A program made the position numbers and the translations under genes. Shown here in pieces: positions 32,946-43,210 of a stretch of 64,000 bases of DNA. The stretch is from Nicotiana tabacum (lineage: Eukaryota; Streptophyta; Magnoliopsida; Solanales; Solanaceae). The stretch is taken from assembly GCF_000715075.1 (NCBI RefSeq), contig NC_134082.1, positions 102,526,399-102,590,398 of the forward strand, read 5' to 3'. How positions within the stretch are numbered: position 1 is the first letter of the stretch; each line of letters opens with the position of its first letter. Below the pieces are notes generated by a model. That model saw nothing but the letters and a program-made list of their open reading frames with translations. It was not told the origin of the DNA and searched no databases.

Positions 32946-33640
32946 CTTATATTGTAGACCTTGAAATCAGCAACCCACCGGAAGGAAGAAGGTTACAACA
33001 GGAATTCCTAGAAGGAAACAATAAAAAATCCCCAGCACCGGAAAGTAGAAGGTTGCAACAAGAGGTCCCAGCACAAATTCAAGCGCATGAGTCAAAAGGA
33101 AGAAAAGACGCGTCTTGAAAGAAGCAGCCTGTGAACATTAAATTATGCCCAGCATAACAAAGCTTGATGAATGAAGCCATATCCCCAGCGGACCGAACAA
33201 AATGATGCAAACTGGTGATTCAGAAAAGCAAGAGGCCGGTGTCATCCCCGTCAGTTCTCGGAAGAAAGAAGCACCGGAATCGACGCAAGCCGACAAGAAA
33301 GCAAGGCATCAAGAACAAATGAAGAGATCTTGTAATCCGTAGTCTAGCCTAACTTCTTGATTTTTCTTTTAAGAATGGTGTAATAAGGAGGTCAGCAAGC
33401 AGTAAAAGTAGCATGCAACAACAGTAACATTGCAGTCCCATGGTAGTCCCAACTACCAAAACTTCCCGAACTACATTGACTTGATTCCTGTTTAGCCCAG
33501 GATATGTAGGAAACCTTTGAAGCAAAGGTTCAGTCAAATCTTTTCAAAAAAAAAAATGCTTCGCACGGAGTACTCGAACGAGCAAAAATCGCTCGTATTT
33601 GCTCACTTTATCTTTGCACGAAAACTCTTTGTGTTTTCGG
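32946..33640 (+). other. Tat 3' non-coding region, distal part
   Basis: Non-coding. It holds a short duplication of GAA.GTAGAAGGTT.CAACA-like text (32,980-33,065), further CCCCAGC words, and the fourth dispersed motif copy at 33,468-33,530 (GAACTACATTGACTTGATTC, then GATATGTAGGAAACC). No gene is supported. Confidence 0.55.
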
Positions 33641-33655
33641 ACAAAGAGGGGCAGC
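33641..33655 (+). promoter_or_regulatory. Polypurine tract of Tat element
   Basis: ACAAAGAGGGGCAGC lies immediately before the 3' LTR start TGTGAGCACG. Confidence 0.8.
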
Positions 33656-36600
33656 TGTGAGCACGTGATTTTTGCCCTATATGAGAATTACTCCCAAAAT
33701 TTCAAAACAAAACAATTTTCCCTTGTGTGCAATTTTTTGTTCTTCATGGCAGTTCTGTGTAATTATTTGCATTTTTGTCTATGCATGTTTATTTGTTAGA
33801 TTAATAAAAAATATAAAAATATGTCACATTTGCGTTTAATATTTAATTAAGTTTGTTTACAAAATGAAAAAATCATAAAAATAACGTACGCTGCATTTTT
33901 AGTACTTAATGTCCAAATTGTATGATTTTCTCGTTAGTCGCTATTTAATTGTGTGTTAACTGTTGTTAAGAGTTAATTAATATTTCCAGATAATTTTTGG
34001 ATTTTATAATTTAATCTTAGCATTCTAGCTTTATTATTATTTAGGAAATTGAATAAATAGAAAAGGATAAAAATAGAAGAGATCGGATTGGGCCTTTTCT
34101 TCAATTTTAAGTCATAGGCCCAAAGAGACCCAATCTTCCCAAACGACCCAGTCCATTTCGAACTGGGTCGACCCAGTCCATAACCCAAAAGACCCAAACC
34201 CCCTTTTTCTTTCATTTTTTTTCAAAAAAAAACAAAACAAAAAAAACCCTAAAAACTAACCATCCGCCCCCCCTCTTTTCTTCTTCCTCTCTTTCTCCTC
34301 CTACCCCAAGCTCCTCCCATGGCAGCCCTTCCCCCTCACACCCCTGCCCCCCTCACGTCAACACACACACAACACAACCACTCTCACCCCCACGACATCC
34401 CCTCGCTGCCATGGCTGCGTTTTTCAAGTTCGTCGAGCAACTTTTACCGCCACCATTGCTGCCCGTAGTTGCTTCTCCTGCTGCTGCTGCGTCTTCTTCT
34501 TCTCCGACACTGTTGTTGTTGCGTTCTTCATCCTTCATGTTGCTGCTGCGTCGTCCAAACAAACCACCACAACCACTGCCCGCCGCGTCCAGCCATGGAC
34601 GAGCTTCATCGAGCTCGAACTCGAGCTCCCATGGTTGCCGCTGCATCTTCTCCATTCGTGCTGCTGCTACTGTTTTGTGCTGCTGCTAATTGCTTCGTAC
34701 TGCTGCTGCTCCTTCATCTTCGTTTCTTTCGCCATGGCTGCCATCGCAGCTTGTCCCTTCGTCGTCTTCAAGTCTGTTTATGTCAAAGTTTCGTTGGTTT
34801 CGTTTAAAGTTCGTTCGAGTTCGTCGTTGGTCATTTACGGTTAGTTGTTCTAAGTTTTATTTCGTCCGTAATTTGTTTGATATTTTCAGATTTGAAATTA
34901 GTATAAGTTTGTTTCATTTTTCTTATTTATTTTTAGATAGAAATTGTTAGTTTAATTATAATGTTGTTAGATTTAAGTTGAAGATTCAATTAAATTATTT
35001 TTCAGTTTGTTTTATTAATTTAAAAGGATTTAATTTTAATATAGAAAAGTATTAGTTTAAATCATTTGAATCCGTTGTTTGTTGTTTAATACAGATTTAA
35101 TTCATGTTCATTTTGTTTGAAGTTCGTTTTAATTCAGTAATTTAATGTGAAGTTATGTTTTGGTTTTAAATTTTTTTTTTCTGATTCAATGTAGCTTTGC
35201 TATTGTTTTGTTGGATTTAATTTCAAAAGATCATTTGATTATTTGAAGTTTAGTGATTTAAATATGTTTATTTGTTTTGTTTAAGCTTAATTCGAATTTG
35301 AATAAAACTTGCTTGTTATTGTTGTTGAAACTTTTCATTTATGTTCATACTTTGTTTGATTGTTCTTGAATCCGAAATTAGTATAAGTTTGATTTTCTTG
35401 TTTGTTGTTTATCATTTATGATTATTTCTTCAGTTTGTTTCATGATCTTGTTTAGTTTAATATAGAAATTGTTGGTTGTAATGTTGTTAGATTTAATTTT
35501 AAGTTCAAATGATTATTGAATTTAGAAATCTGAATATACTTGTTTGTTGTTGTTGAATCTGAAAGTAGGCTTGTTTGTTGTTAAAAATATTGTTCAATCA
35601 AAATAATTTTAGTTGTTTCTTTGTTGTTCATCATTTAGTTTGAATTTGTTGTTGAAAATTGTTTAGAAATTAGTCATATTTGCTGTATTTTGGTTGAAAT
35701 TAATTAGGTGAATTGGTTATAGCTGATGGGGGTAGTTTGGTAATTTGCAGTATGTTCAGGGGTAGAATGGTAATTTCAGTAAGGTCAGTGGGGTATTTTT
35801 GGAATTAAAATTCTGAACATTTATTTATTTTGAGTGTTTTGTCCATTAAAATTAAGATAATATTAAAATAATCAATAATGAGGGGACAAGATATAATGGT
35901 GGGGAATAATGCAATTGTTTAATATAAGCATGGGGGACAAGATATAATGAGGTATTTATTTAATAAAGTGGGGGACAAAACATTAGGTAGTGAGATTAAA
36001 AAGGGATGAGTGGGAAGATAGTGGGTTTTATATTTAAAAAATGCTGAAGGATGTTAATAAAGAGAGGAGACTTGATCAGATTTTGGGGAGAAAAAAAAAG
36101 GAGAGAGAAAAAAAGAGAAAGAGAGAGAAAAAAAAGAACTGAATATTGGAGAGTAAGAAAAATTCCGAAAATATTAAGACTTTCAAAAAAGAAAAATACA
36201 AAAATAAAAAGAGCTGAAAATTAAAAAAGAGAGTAGTATACACGTGATAAATATTTCTGATTCAATACGCATTAGTAATCAAAATTGTATCTAATTTTCA
36301 GTAGATGTAAATAATTAATTTCAATAGCTCAAGTCATCTAACAATACGATTTTAATCCGGTTATGGGATAATTAGTTTCTTTTAAAAAATTATTTGACAA
36401 TTCCATATTGTATTTATAATTACAATTTTAGTAATATTTCTTTCCACTAATATTTGTTTTAAATTAGTATTTAATATGTTATTTTTATGTATGTAAAGAT
36501 TGATTTTATATTTATAGACAAAAAAAAATATGTAGTCATTTTAAGATATTCATAAAATAAGAGAGGATTTCGCTAAAAAAAATAATATAAACAATACAAA

Positions 36601-37262
36601 AAAAATTTGCCGGGTCCTTCAATCTTATTTTTTTATTTTTTTATTTTTTATTTTAAAAAAATATACTTAGATTCTGGGATGGATCGTTTAGTAAATTTCA
36701 CGGTCTTACCAAAAAGTATAACAACGCGTAGTCTTTAGGCGCGTATTTAATAAGGGTATTTTCTTAAATATGGGTGTGCATTTATGTAACCCAAATCCCA
36801 ATCTTGGCGGAGTCAAAATGCGTCAACAAATCACGTGTACACTGGTTGTGACGTGATTCGAGATGCGTTTTCACGACGTTGCAATTCTTGTATAAAATAA
36901 TAATAATAACAATAATGATAAAGGCGGGTTAAAGTTAAATTTGCATATAAGTTCTTAATTGTTTTTTTAAAAAAAATCAGATAAATAAATATAATAGTTG
37001 AGCGACCGTGCTAGAACCACGGAACTCGGGAATGCCTAATACCTTCTCCCGGGTTAACAGAACTACTTATCCGGATTTCTGGTTCGCAGACTGTAATACA
37101 GAGTCATTCTTTTCCTCGATTCGGGATTAAAATTGGTGACTTGGGACACCCTAAATCTCCCAAGTGGCGACTCTGAAATAAACAAACAAATACCGTTTTG
37201 ATTTTCCTTTAATTGGAAAAAACTCCTTCACCCCTCGCGGGGCGGAAAAAGGAGGTGTGACA
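33656..37262 (+). repeat. Tat/Ogre 3' LTR (3,607 bp)
   Basis: Starts TGTGAGCACGTGATTTTTGC and ends GGAGGTGTGACA. It aligns to the 5' LTR with scattered substitutions (a few percent by eye, not counted), but lacks the ~700-bp segment corresponding to about 19,003-19,707. At the break a 7-base string CTGATTC sits between ATATTT and AATACGC. It also lacks one or two of the GTTGCTGCTACTGTTT-type units present in the 5' LTR near 17,380-17,440. Confidence 0.95.
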
Positions 37263-37433
37263 AATATAGCTTATATATATACTATATATACTTACACTAT
37301 ACTATGCACTAAGTATAAGTGTATTAGGTAGTATTATATCGAATATAGCTTATATATATAATATATATATATATACTTACGCTATACTATGCACTGAGTA
37401 TAAGTGTATTAGGTCATACTGTATCGAATATAG

Positions 37434-37471
<38 letters not shown>

Positions 37472-37705
37472 CTTATATATATATAATATATATACTTACG
37501 CTATACTATGCACTAAGTATAAGTGTATTAGGTAGTATTATATCGAATATAGCTTATATATATAATATATATACTTACGCTATACTATGCACTGAGTATA
37601 AGTGTATTAGATAATACTGTATCGAATATAGCTTATATATATATATACTTACGCTATACTATGCACTAAGTATAAGTGTATTAGGTAATACTGCATCGAA
37701 TATAG

Positions 37706-37762
<57 letters not shown>

Positions 37763-38257
37763 TTACGCTATATTATGCACTAAGTATAAGTGTATTAGGT
37801 AATACTGTATCGAATATAGCTTATATATATAATATATATATACTTACGCTATACTATGCACTGAGTATAAGTGTATTAGGTCATTATTATATCGAATATA
37901 GCTTATATATATATAATATATATACTTACGCTATACTATGCACTGAGTATAAGTGTATTAGGTCATACTGTATCGAATATAGCTTATATATATACTTACG
38001 CTATACTATGTACTAAGTATAAGTGTATTAGGTAATACTGTATCGAATATAGCTTATGTGTGTGTATTAGGTAATACTGTATCGAATATAGCTTATATAT
38101 ATATAATATATATACTTACGCTATACTATGCACTAAGTATAAGTGTATTAGGTAGTATTATATCGAATATAGCTTATATATATATATATAATATATATAC
38201 TTACGCTATACTATGCACTGAGTATAAGTGTATTAGGTCATACTGTATCGAATATAG

Positions 38258-38310
<53 letters not shown>

Positions 38311-38540
38311 TTACGCTATACTATGCACTAAGTATAAGTGTATTAGGTAATACTGTATCGAATATAGCTTATATATATATATATATATACTTACGCTATA
38401 CTATGCACTAAGTATACGTGTATTAGGTAATACTGTATCGAATATAGCTTATATATATATATATAATATATATATATACTATGCACTAAGTATAAGTGTA
38501 TTAGGTAGTATTATATCGAATATATATATATATATATATA
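37263..38540. repeat. AT-rich minisatellite, ~15 copies, with (TA)n spacers
   Basis: A roughly constant ~62-bp core (ACTTACGCTATACTATGCAC, TAAGTATAAGTGTATTAGGT, AATACTGTATCGAATATAGC) alternates with TA-rich spacers of about 10 to 70 bp. Two core variants (ACTAAG..GGTAGTATTATATCG and ACTGAG..GGTCATACTGTATCG) alternate in places, suggesting a two-unit higher-order repeat. The array abuts the Tat 3' LTR directly and ends before CACTA sequence at about 38,590. Open frames here are repeat artefacts. Confidence 0.9.
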
Positions 38541-38700
38541 TTTATACTATATATATATATATAATTTTAAATTGAATTAAGAGTAATATAATTTTTTTAG
38601 AAATAGCGACCAACTTTGGTCGCTATTTCTAAAAATTCAAAACTGATTTACCTACCAAAATTGCGACCAACTGTGGTCGCTATTTTTAATTCCAGACTGT
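38541..38700. repeat. CACTA-type palindromes resuming after insertions
   Basis: GCGACCAACTTTGGTCGC at about 38,607-38,624 and GCGACCAACTGTGGTCGC at about 38,662-38,679, the same motif type as at both CACTA ends. This shows that CACTA sequence resumes here after the nested insertions. Confidence 0.75.
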
Positions 38701-38909
38701 CAAAACCGGGATCCCCTCCCATTCTTTCTAAAAATTTCCCAAAATCTCTCTTTTCTCTCTCACACTCAAACCCCCCCCCCCCCTCCAACTCCCAGCACCA
38801 GAGGCCTCACCCACGCCACCAACGACCACCGCCCAGCTGCCGCCGCCCCGTCGCCGTCGCCTTTGCCGCTGCTGCGTCTCTCTCCTTCTCCACCTCCTAA
38901 AAATTCTAG
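38701..38909 (+). other. Possible first exon of CACTA-borne gene
   Basis: A compositional island: CT-rich, 5'-UTR-like DNA with a C run at 38,767-38,782, then a Pro/Arg/Ala-rich reading (open 38,616-38,900) ending near CTAAAAATTCTAG and a possible donor GTTAGAATT. The low-complexity translation has no recognisable domain. The placement after the subterminal repeats fits a leader exon of the CACTA gene or captured host DNA. Confidence 0.35.
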
Positions 38910-38929
38910 GTTAGAATTACAATTTATAT

Positions 38930-41115
38930 CTTTTGTGTATGCTTATAATGTTTTGTTTATTAGCTATGAATTAGTTTCAAATGACTAGTGTTTCAATTGA
39001 TTACTTAACATTGTATTTTATAGAAACCTAGGGTTTAGGTTTTATTTATCATTATTTAACATTTTATAAAAATCTAGGGTTTATAGAAATGTTACCATTT
39101 TATTTAACATTGTATTTAACTTTATTTAACATTTTATAGAAATCTAGGATTTATAGAAATCTAGGGTTTAGGGTATGGGTTGAATTTTTAGGATATAATC
39201 ATAACTTTTAGTTTATGTTTAAACTCGTAGGATATGAATATAACTTTTAGTTTTTAGGTTTTGTTCTTGTGAATTGAAATTGTAGGATATAAATTGAAAT
39301 TTTAGGATATGAGTTGTATTTTAGGATATGAATTGAAACTTTTAGGATATGAGTTGAACTTTTAGGAAATAAATTGAACCTTTAGCATATGGTATTGAAC
39401 CTTTAGGATATGACTTGAACTTTTAATTTATGTTTAAACTCGTAGGATATGACTATAACTTTTAGTTTTTAGATATTGTTCTTGTGAATTGAACTTGCAG
39501 GATATAAATTGAAATTTTAGGATATGAGTTGAATTTTTAGGATATGAATTGAAACTTTTAGGATATGAGTTGAACTTTTAGGAAATAAATTGAACCTTTA
39601 GCATATGTGTTGAACCTTTAGGATATGACTTAAACTTTTAGTTATCCTTAAACTCGTAGGATATGAATATAACTTTTAGTTTTTAGGTTTTGTTCTTGTG
39701 AATTAAACTTGTAGGATATAAATTGAAATTTTAGGATATGAATTGAAACTTTTAGGATATGAGTTGAACTTTTAGGAAATAAATTGAATCTTTAGCATAT
39801 GTATTGAACCTTTAGGATATGACTTGAACTTTTAGTTTATGTTTAAACTCGTAGGATATGAATATAACTTTTAGTTTTTAGGTTTTGTTCTTGTGAATTG
39901 AACTTGTAGGATATAAATTGAAATTTTAGGATATGAGTTGAATTTTTAGGATATGAATTGAAACTTTTAGGATATGAGTTGAACTTTTAGGAAATAAATT
40001 GAACCTTTAGCATGAACATTTAGGATATGACTTGAACTTTTAGTTTATGTTTAAACTCGTAGGATATGAATATAACTTTTAGTTTTTAGGTTTTGTTCTT
40101 GTGAATTGAACTTGTAGGATATAAATTGAATTTTTAGGATATGAATTGAAACTTTTAGGATATGAGTTGAATTTTTAGGATATGAATTGAAACTTTTAGG
40201 ATATGAGTTGAACTTTTAGGAAATAAATTGAACCTTTAGCATATGTATTGAACCTTTAGGATATGACCTGAACTTTTAGGATATGTTTAAACTCGTAGGA
40301 TATGAGTATAACTTTTAGTTTTTAGGTTTTGTTCTTGTGAATTGAACTTGTAAGATATAAATTGAAATTTTAGGATATGAGTTGAATTTTTAGGATATGA
40401 ATTGAGACTTTTAGGATATGAGTTGAACATTTAGGAAATAAATTGAACCTTTAGCATATGTATTGAACCTTTAGGATATGACTTGAACTTTTAGTTTATG
40501 TTTAAACTCGTAGGATATGAATATAACTTTTAGTTTTTAGGTTTTGTTCTTGTGAATTGAACTTGTAGGATATAAATTGAAATTTTAGGATATGAGTTGA
40601 ATTTTTAGGATATGAATTGAAACTTTTAGGATATGAGTTGAACTTTTAGGAAATAAATTGAACCTTTAGCATATGTATTGAACCTTTAGGATATGACTTG
40701 AACTTTTAGTTTATGTTTAAACTCGTAGGATATGAATATAACTTTTAGTTTTTAGGTTTTGTTCTTGTGAATTGAACTTATAGGATATAAATTGAAATTT
40801 TAGGATATGAGTTGAATTTTTAGGATATAAATTAAAATTTTAGGATATAACTTGAAATTTTGTGGATATGAATTGAACCTTTAGGATATAAATTGAACTT
40901 TTAGTTTATGTTTAAACTCGTAGGATAAGAATTGATGAACTTTTAGTTTTTAGGTTTTGTTCTTGTGAATTGAACTTGTACGATATAAATTGAAATTTTA
41001 CGATATGACTTGAACTTTTTAGGATATGAGTTGAACCTTTAGGATATGACTTGAATTTTTGTGGATATGAATTGAAGGTTTAGAATATGAATTGAACTTT
41101 TAGTTTATGTTTTGG
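38930..41115. repeat. ~210-bp minisatellite made of ~20-bp subrepeats
   Basis: About nine or ten tandem units of roughly 200-230 bp. Each carries TTTTGTTCTTGTGAATTGAA, TTTATGTTTAAACTCGTAGG and a series of short subrepeats of the form (T)TAGGATATGAATTGAA. The phrase GTTCTTGTGAATT recurs near 39,263, 39,478, 39,685, 39,886, 40,095, 40,328, 40,547, 40,762 and 40,970. The units are no longer multiples of an exact period, because subrepeats are gained and lost. The array may lie in an intron of the CACTA gene. Confidence 0.9.
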
Positions 41116-41124
41116 AATTTTAGA

Positions 41125-41241
41125 TTGCCGAAGGATTATTAGAAGAGGTTGATGACGTTATTAGACATGCAATAGAACTTCCACCAAGAATAACTAAGAC
41201 ACGGTACCTGACAAAGTGTGCCTTTAATTGTTCTTCTCATT
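41125..41241 (+). CDS. Possible CACTA exon fragment
   Basis: After an acceptor-like GGAATTTTAG, an open stretch reads IAEGLLEEVDDVIRHAIELP, then PRITKTRYLTKCAF, and stops at TAG near 41,239. Unrecognised. Included because it is bounded by a splice-like site and lies in the path of the CACTA gene. Part of it (from ~41,203) falls in the inverted repeat. Confidence 0.3.
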
Positions 41242-42070
41242 AGCGACAATGATGATGAGAAGGCAATGGCAAGTGTTTCAAATAGTGATGGTGTAGGTTT
41301 GAATTTAGTATTTCCTAAGTAGATAAAAGAAGAGCTTATAGAGTAATTATGTACTTCATTTTCCATGAGGAAAAGAAGTTTAATTGAGAGTAACAAGGTT
41401 GATGAAGACGGAATGTGTTCCGTTGGTCATGGCAGTTCCCATAAAATGGGGATCATAAGACTCTATGATGATAGAGATTATAGGAAGTTTTGTTCTAAAT
41501 TTTCTTTCAAGTCTGATCCGTACAAGCTTAATGTGATATTGGTGATATTTATTCGGATTCAGACAATGATTTGACCGACAAAGTATGAAAATGCTCTTAA
41601 AAAGAATTAAAGGTAAAATCTTTTCAGCATCCTTCTCTACCAAGAAAAATGTTTTACTTTTAATTCTTTTTAAGAGCATTTCCATACTTTTGTCGGTCAA
41701 ATCATTGTCTGAATCCGAAGAAATATCACCAATATCACATTAAGCTTGTACGGATCAGACTTGGAAGAAAGTTTAGAACAAAACTTCCTATAATCTTTGT
41801 CATCATAGAGTCTTATGATCCCCGCTTTATGGGAACTGCCACGACCAACGGAAAATATTCCGTCTTCATCAACGTTGTCACTATCAATCAAACTTCTTTT
41901 CCTCTTGGAAAGTGAAGTAGAGAATTCCTCTATAACCTCTTTTATCTACTTAGGAAATGTTAAAATCCTACCTACACCATCACTATTTTGAAACACATGT
42001 CGTTGCCTTCTCATTATCATTGTAGCTATAGAGATCAACAATTGATCAAAGACACACCCTGTCAGGTACT
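41203..42070. repeat. Large inverted repeat, ~420-bp arms, 31-bp loop
   Basis: The left arm (about 41,203-41,619) is the reverse complement of the right arm (about 41,651-42,070) at high but not perfect identity, with a loop near 41,620-41,650. Both arms encode the same peptide when read inward-facing: DEDGMCSVGHGSSHKMGIIR forward at 41,404 and DEDGIFSVGRGSSHKAGIIR on the minus strand at ~41,870, followed by LYDD.DYRKFCSK. A transcript across it would fold into a long hairpin. Confidence 0.9.
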
Positions 42071-42099
42071 GTATCTAAGTTATTCTCTGTATCCAAGTT

Positions 42100-42255
42100 C
42101 ATCCCGAGTAATAGTACCACGAGGATAATCACCAAAGCCACCAGACAGCTTTATGATGCCAATGAAGCAAGATGAGCTATTCAATGAAACTCGTATTGTA
42201 AAGAAGAAGAAAGAGACTGATTCAGAAAGGAGGGTCGAGCCTCGACTATATACAT
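42100..42255 (+). CDS. CACTA gene 3' exon (penultimate)
   Basis: Reads PKPPDSFMMPMKQDELFNET, then RIVKKKKETDSERRVEPRLY, up to a donor at 42,256 (CAT|GTAAGT). It is weakly reminiscent of the Transposase_24-type proteins found with plant CACTA elements (an ELF.ET.. stretch followed by Lys-rich text), but I cannot be certain. The 5' limit is uncertain because the inverted repeat lies just upstream. Confidence 0.4.
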
Positions 42256-42360
42256 GTAAGTTTTTTACTTTTCATTAAGTATTTTGATTTACTTTTATAT
42301 AAATTTTGAAGTACTAATTCAATATATATTATTTTTCATATAAGTTCGCTTCACATGCAG
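42256..42360 (+). other. Predicted 105-bp GT-AG intron in CACTA gene
   Basis: GTAAGTTTTTTAC donor and TTCACATGCAG acceptor enclose AT-rich DNA. Removal keeps the reading frame open (T + CT makes a Ser codon) into the last exon. Confidence 0.5.
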
Positions 42361-42491
42361 CTGGCGTGAGGGAATTCATACGCAGTCAACCACCTAATGA
42401 ATCGGGCGAGGCAATCCAACTTTCGGACGAGGATGCTGAAAGAACACTCCTTGAGTACTTTATATACTTTGAACTAGACAAAAAAACTTAG
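42361..42491 (+). CDS. CACTA gene last exon
   Basis: Continues the spliced frame GVREFIRSQPPNESGEAIQL, then SDEDAERTLLEYFIYFELDK, to a TAG at 42,489-42,491. An acidic C-terminus of unknown function. It is followed by a GTT-rich 3' UTR and then the right subterminal motif cluster. Expression is not shown. Confidence 0.4.
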
Positions 42492-42694
42492 TTCTATTGT
42501 GTTAGTTCTTTTTAGTTCGAATGAGCTTGTAATAAGCGTTAACTTAGTTTTGTTAGCTTAATGTGTTAGTTCTATTGATTGGTGCTTTTAATTGTTGTTG
42601 TTGTTGTTGCTGTCATAAAATGCCTGTTTAGGATGTTTGGTAAGCTGACAGGTGGTGTAGCTACCAAAACAGGCAGTTTCTGCCAAAAATATAC

Positions 42695-43210
42695 CAAGAA
42701 AAGCGACCAACTTTGGTCTCTATTTGGTCGCTTTTCACTAAAAAAAAATAATTTTCTGGGCAATAGCGACCAACCTTGGTCTCTACCTGCCCAGATTTCT
42801 ATTAAAAAAATACAATTTCTGGAAATATAGCGACCAATGTTGGTCGCTTATCTTTAAGAAAAAAATTAAATTCTTGAATTTAGCGACCAACTTTGGTCTC
42901 TTTTGTCCAGATTTTAAAATATAATATTTGGATTAGAGACCAAAGTTGGTCGCTTTCTAATGATTAATGATAAATTAAAAACAACGTATTTCAGATGTAG
43001 AGACCAACTTTGGTCGCCAAATTTATATTATTAAATTAATATAGCGACCAAAGTTGGTCACTAAAGTCAAAATCAGAATATTTGGCCCTTTTAGCTTAGC
43101 GACCAAAGTTGGTCGCTATTTTGGTCGCTAAATAAAAGGGACTATCAATATAGCTACCAGACGTGTTTGGTCGCTTTTTGTGGTCGCTTTTTTCCGGATT
43201 TTTAGTAGTG
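42695..43210. repeat. CACTA right subterminal zone and terminus
   Basis: At least eight GCGACCAA/TTGGTCGC-type motifs in both orientations (near 42,700, 42,767, 42,832, 42,883, 42,936, 42,993, 43,044, 43,100), followed by the inverted terminus CCGGATTTTTAGTAGTG ending at 43,210. It mirrors the left zone at 7,280-7,909. Confidence 0.85.

Larger units (their letters stand above)
16343..37262 (+). mobile_element. Tat/Ogre-lineage Ty3/gypsy retrotransposon, 20.9 kb
   Basis: Large plus-strand LTR element with both LTRs (TGTGAGCACG...GTGTGACA), a PBS-like site, an extra ORF1 before gag, gag, protease, a G-patch segment, a predicted intron, RT, a degenerate RNase H, an additional archaeal-type RNase H, integrase, a long repeat-rich 3' region and a PPT. 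ORF1, the intron between PR and RT, the dual RNase H and the very large size together fit the Ogre branch of the Tat lineage. It is defective: a large gag deletion, frameshifts and several stops. Flanking pentamers (CAGTG left, AATAT right) do not match. Confidence 0.9.

Noticed and set aside
38058..38411. 117-codon ORF in AT-rich DNA
   Set aside because: Encodes only Tyr/Ile runs from TA microsatellites and repeat cores; artefact.
39010..39180. Interstitial telomeric repeat (CTAGGGTTTAGGG-like words)
   Set aside because: Only isolated AGGGTTTA words occur and not in tandem TTTAGGG arrays.
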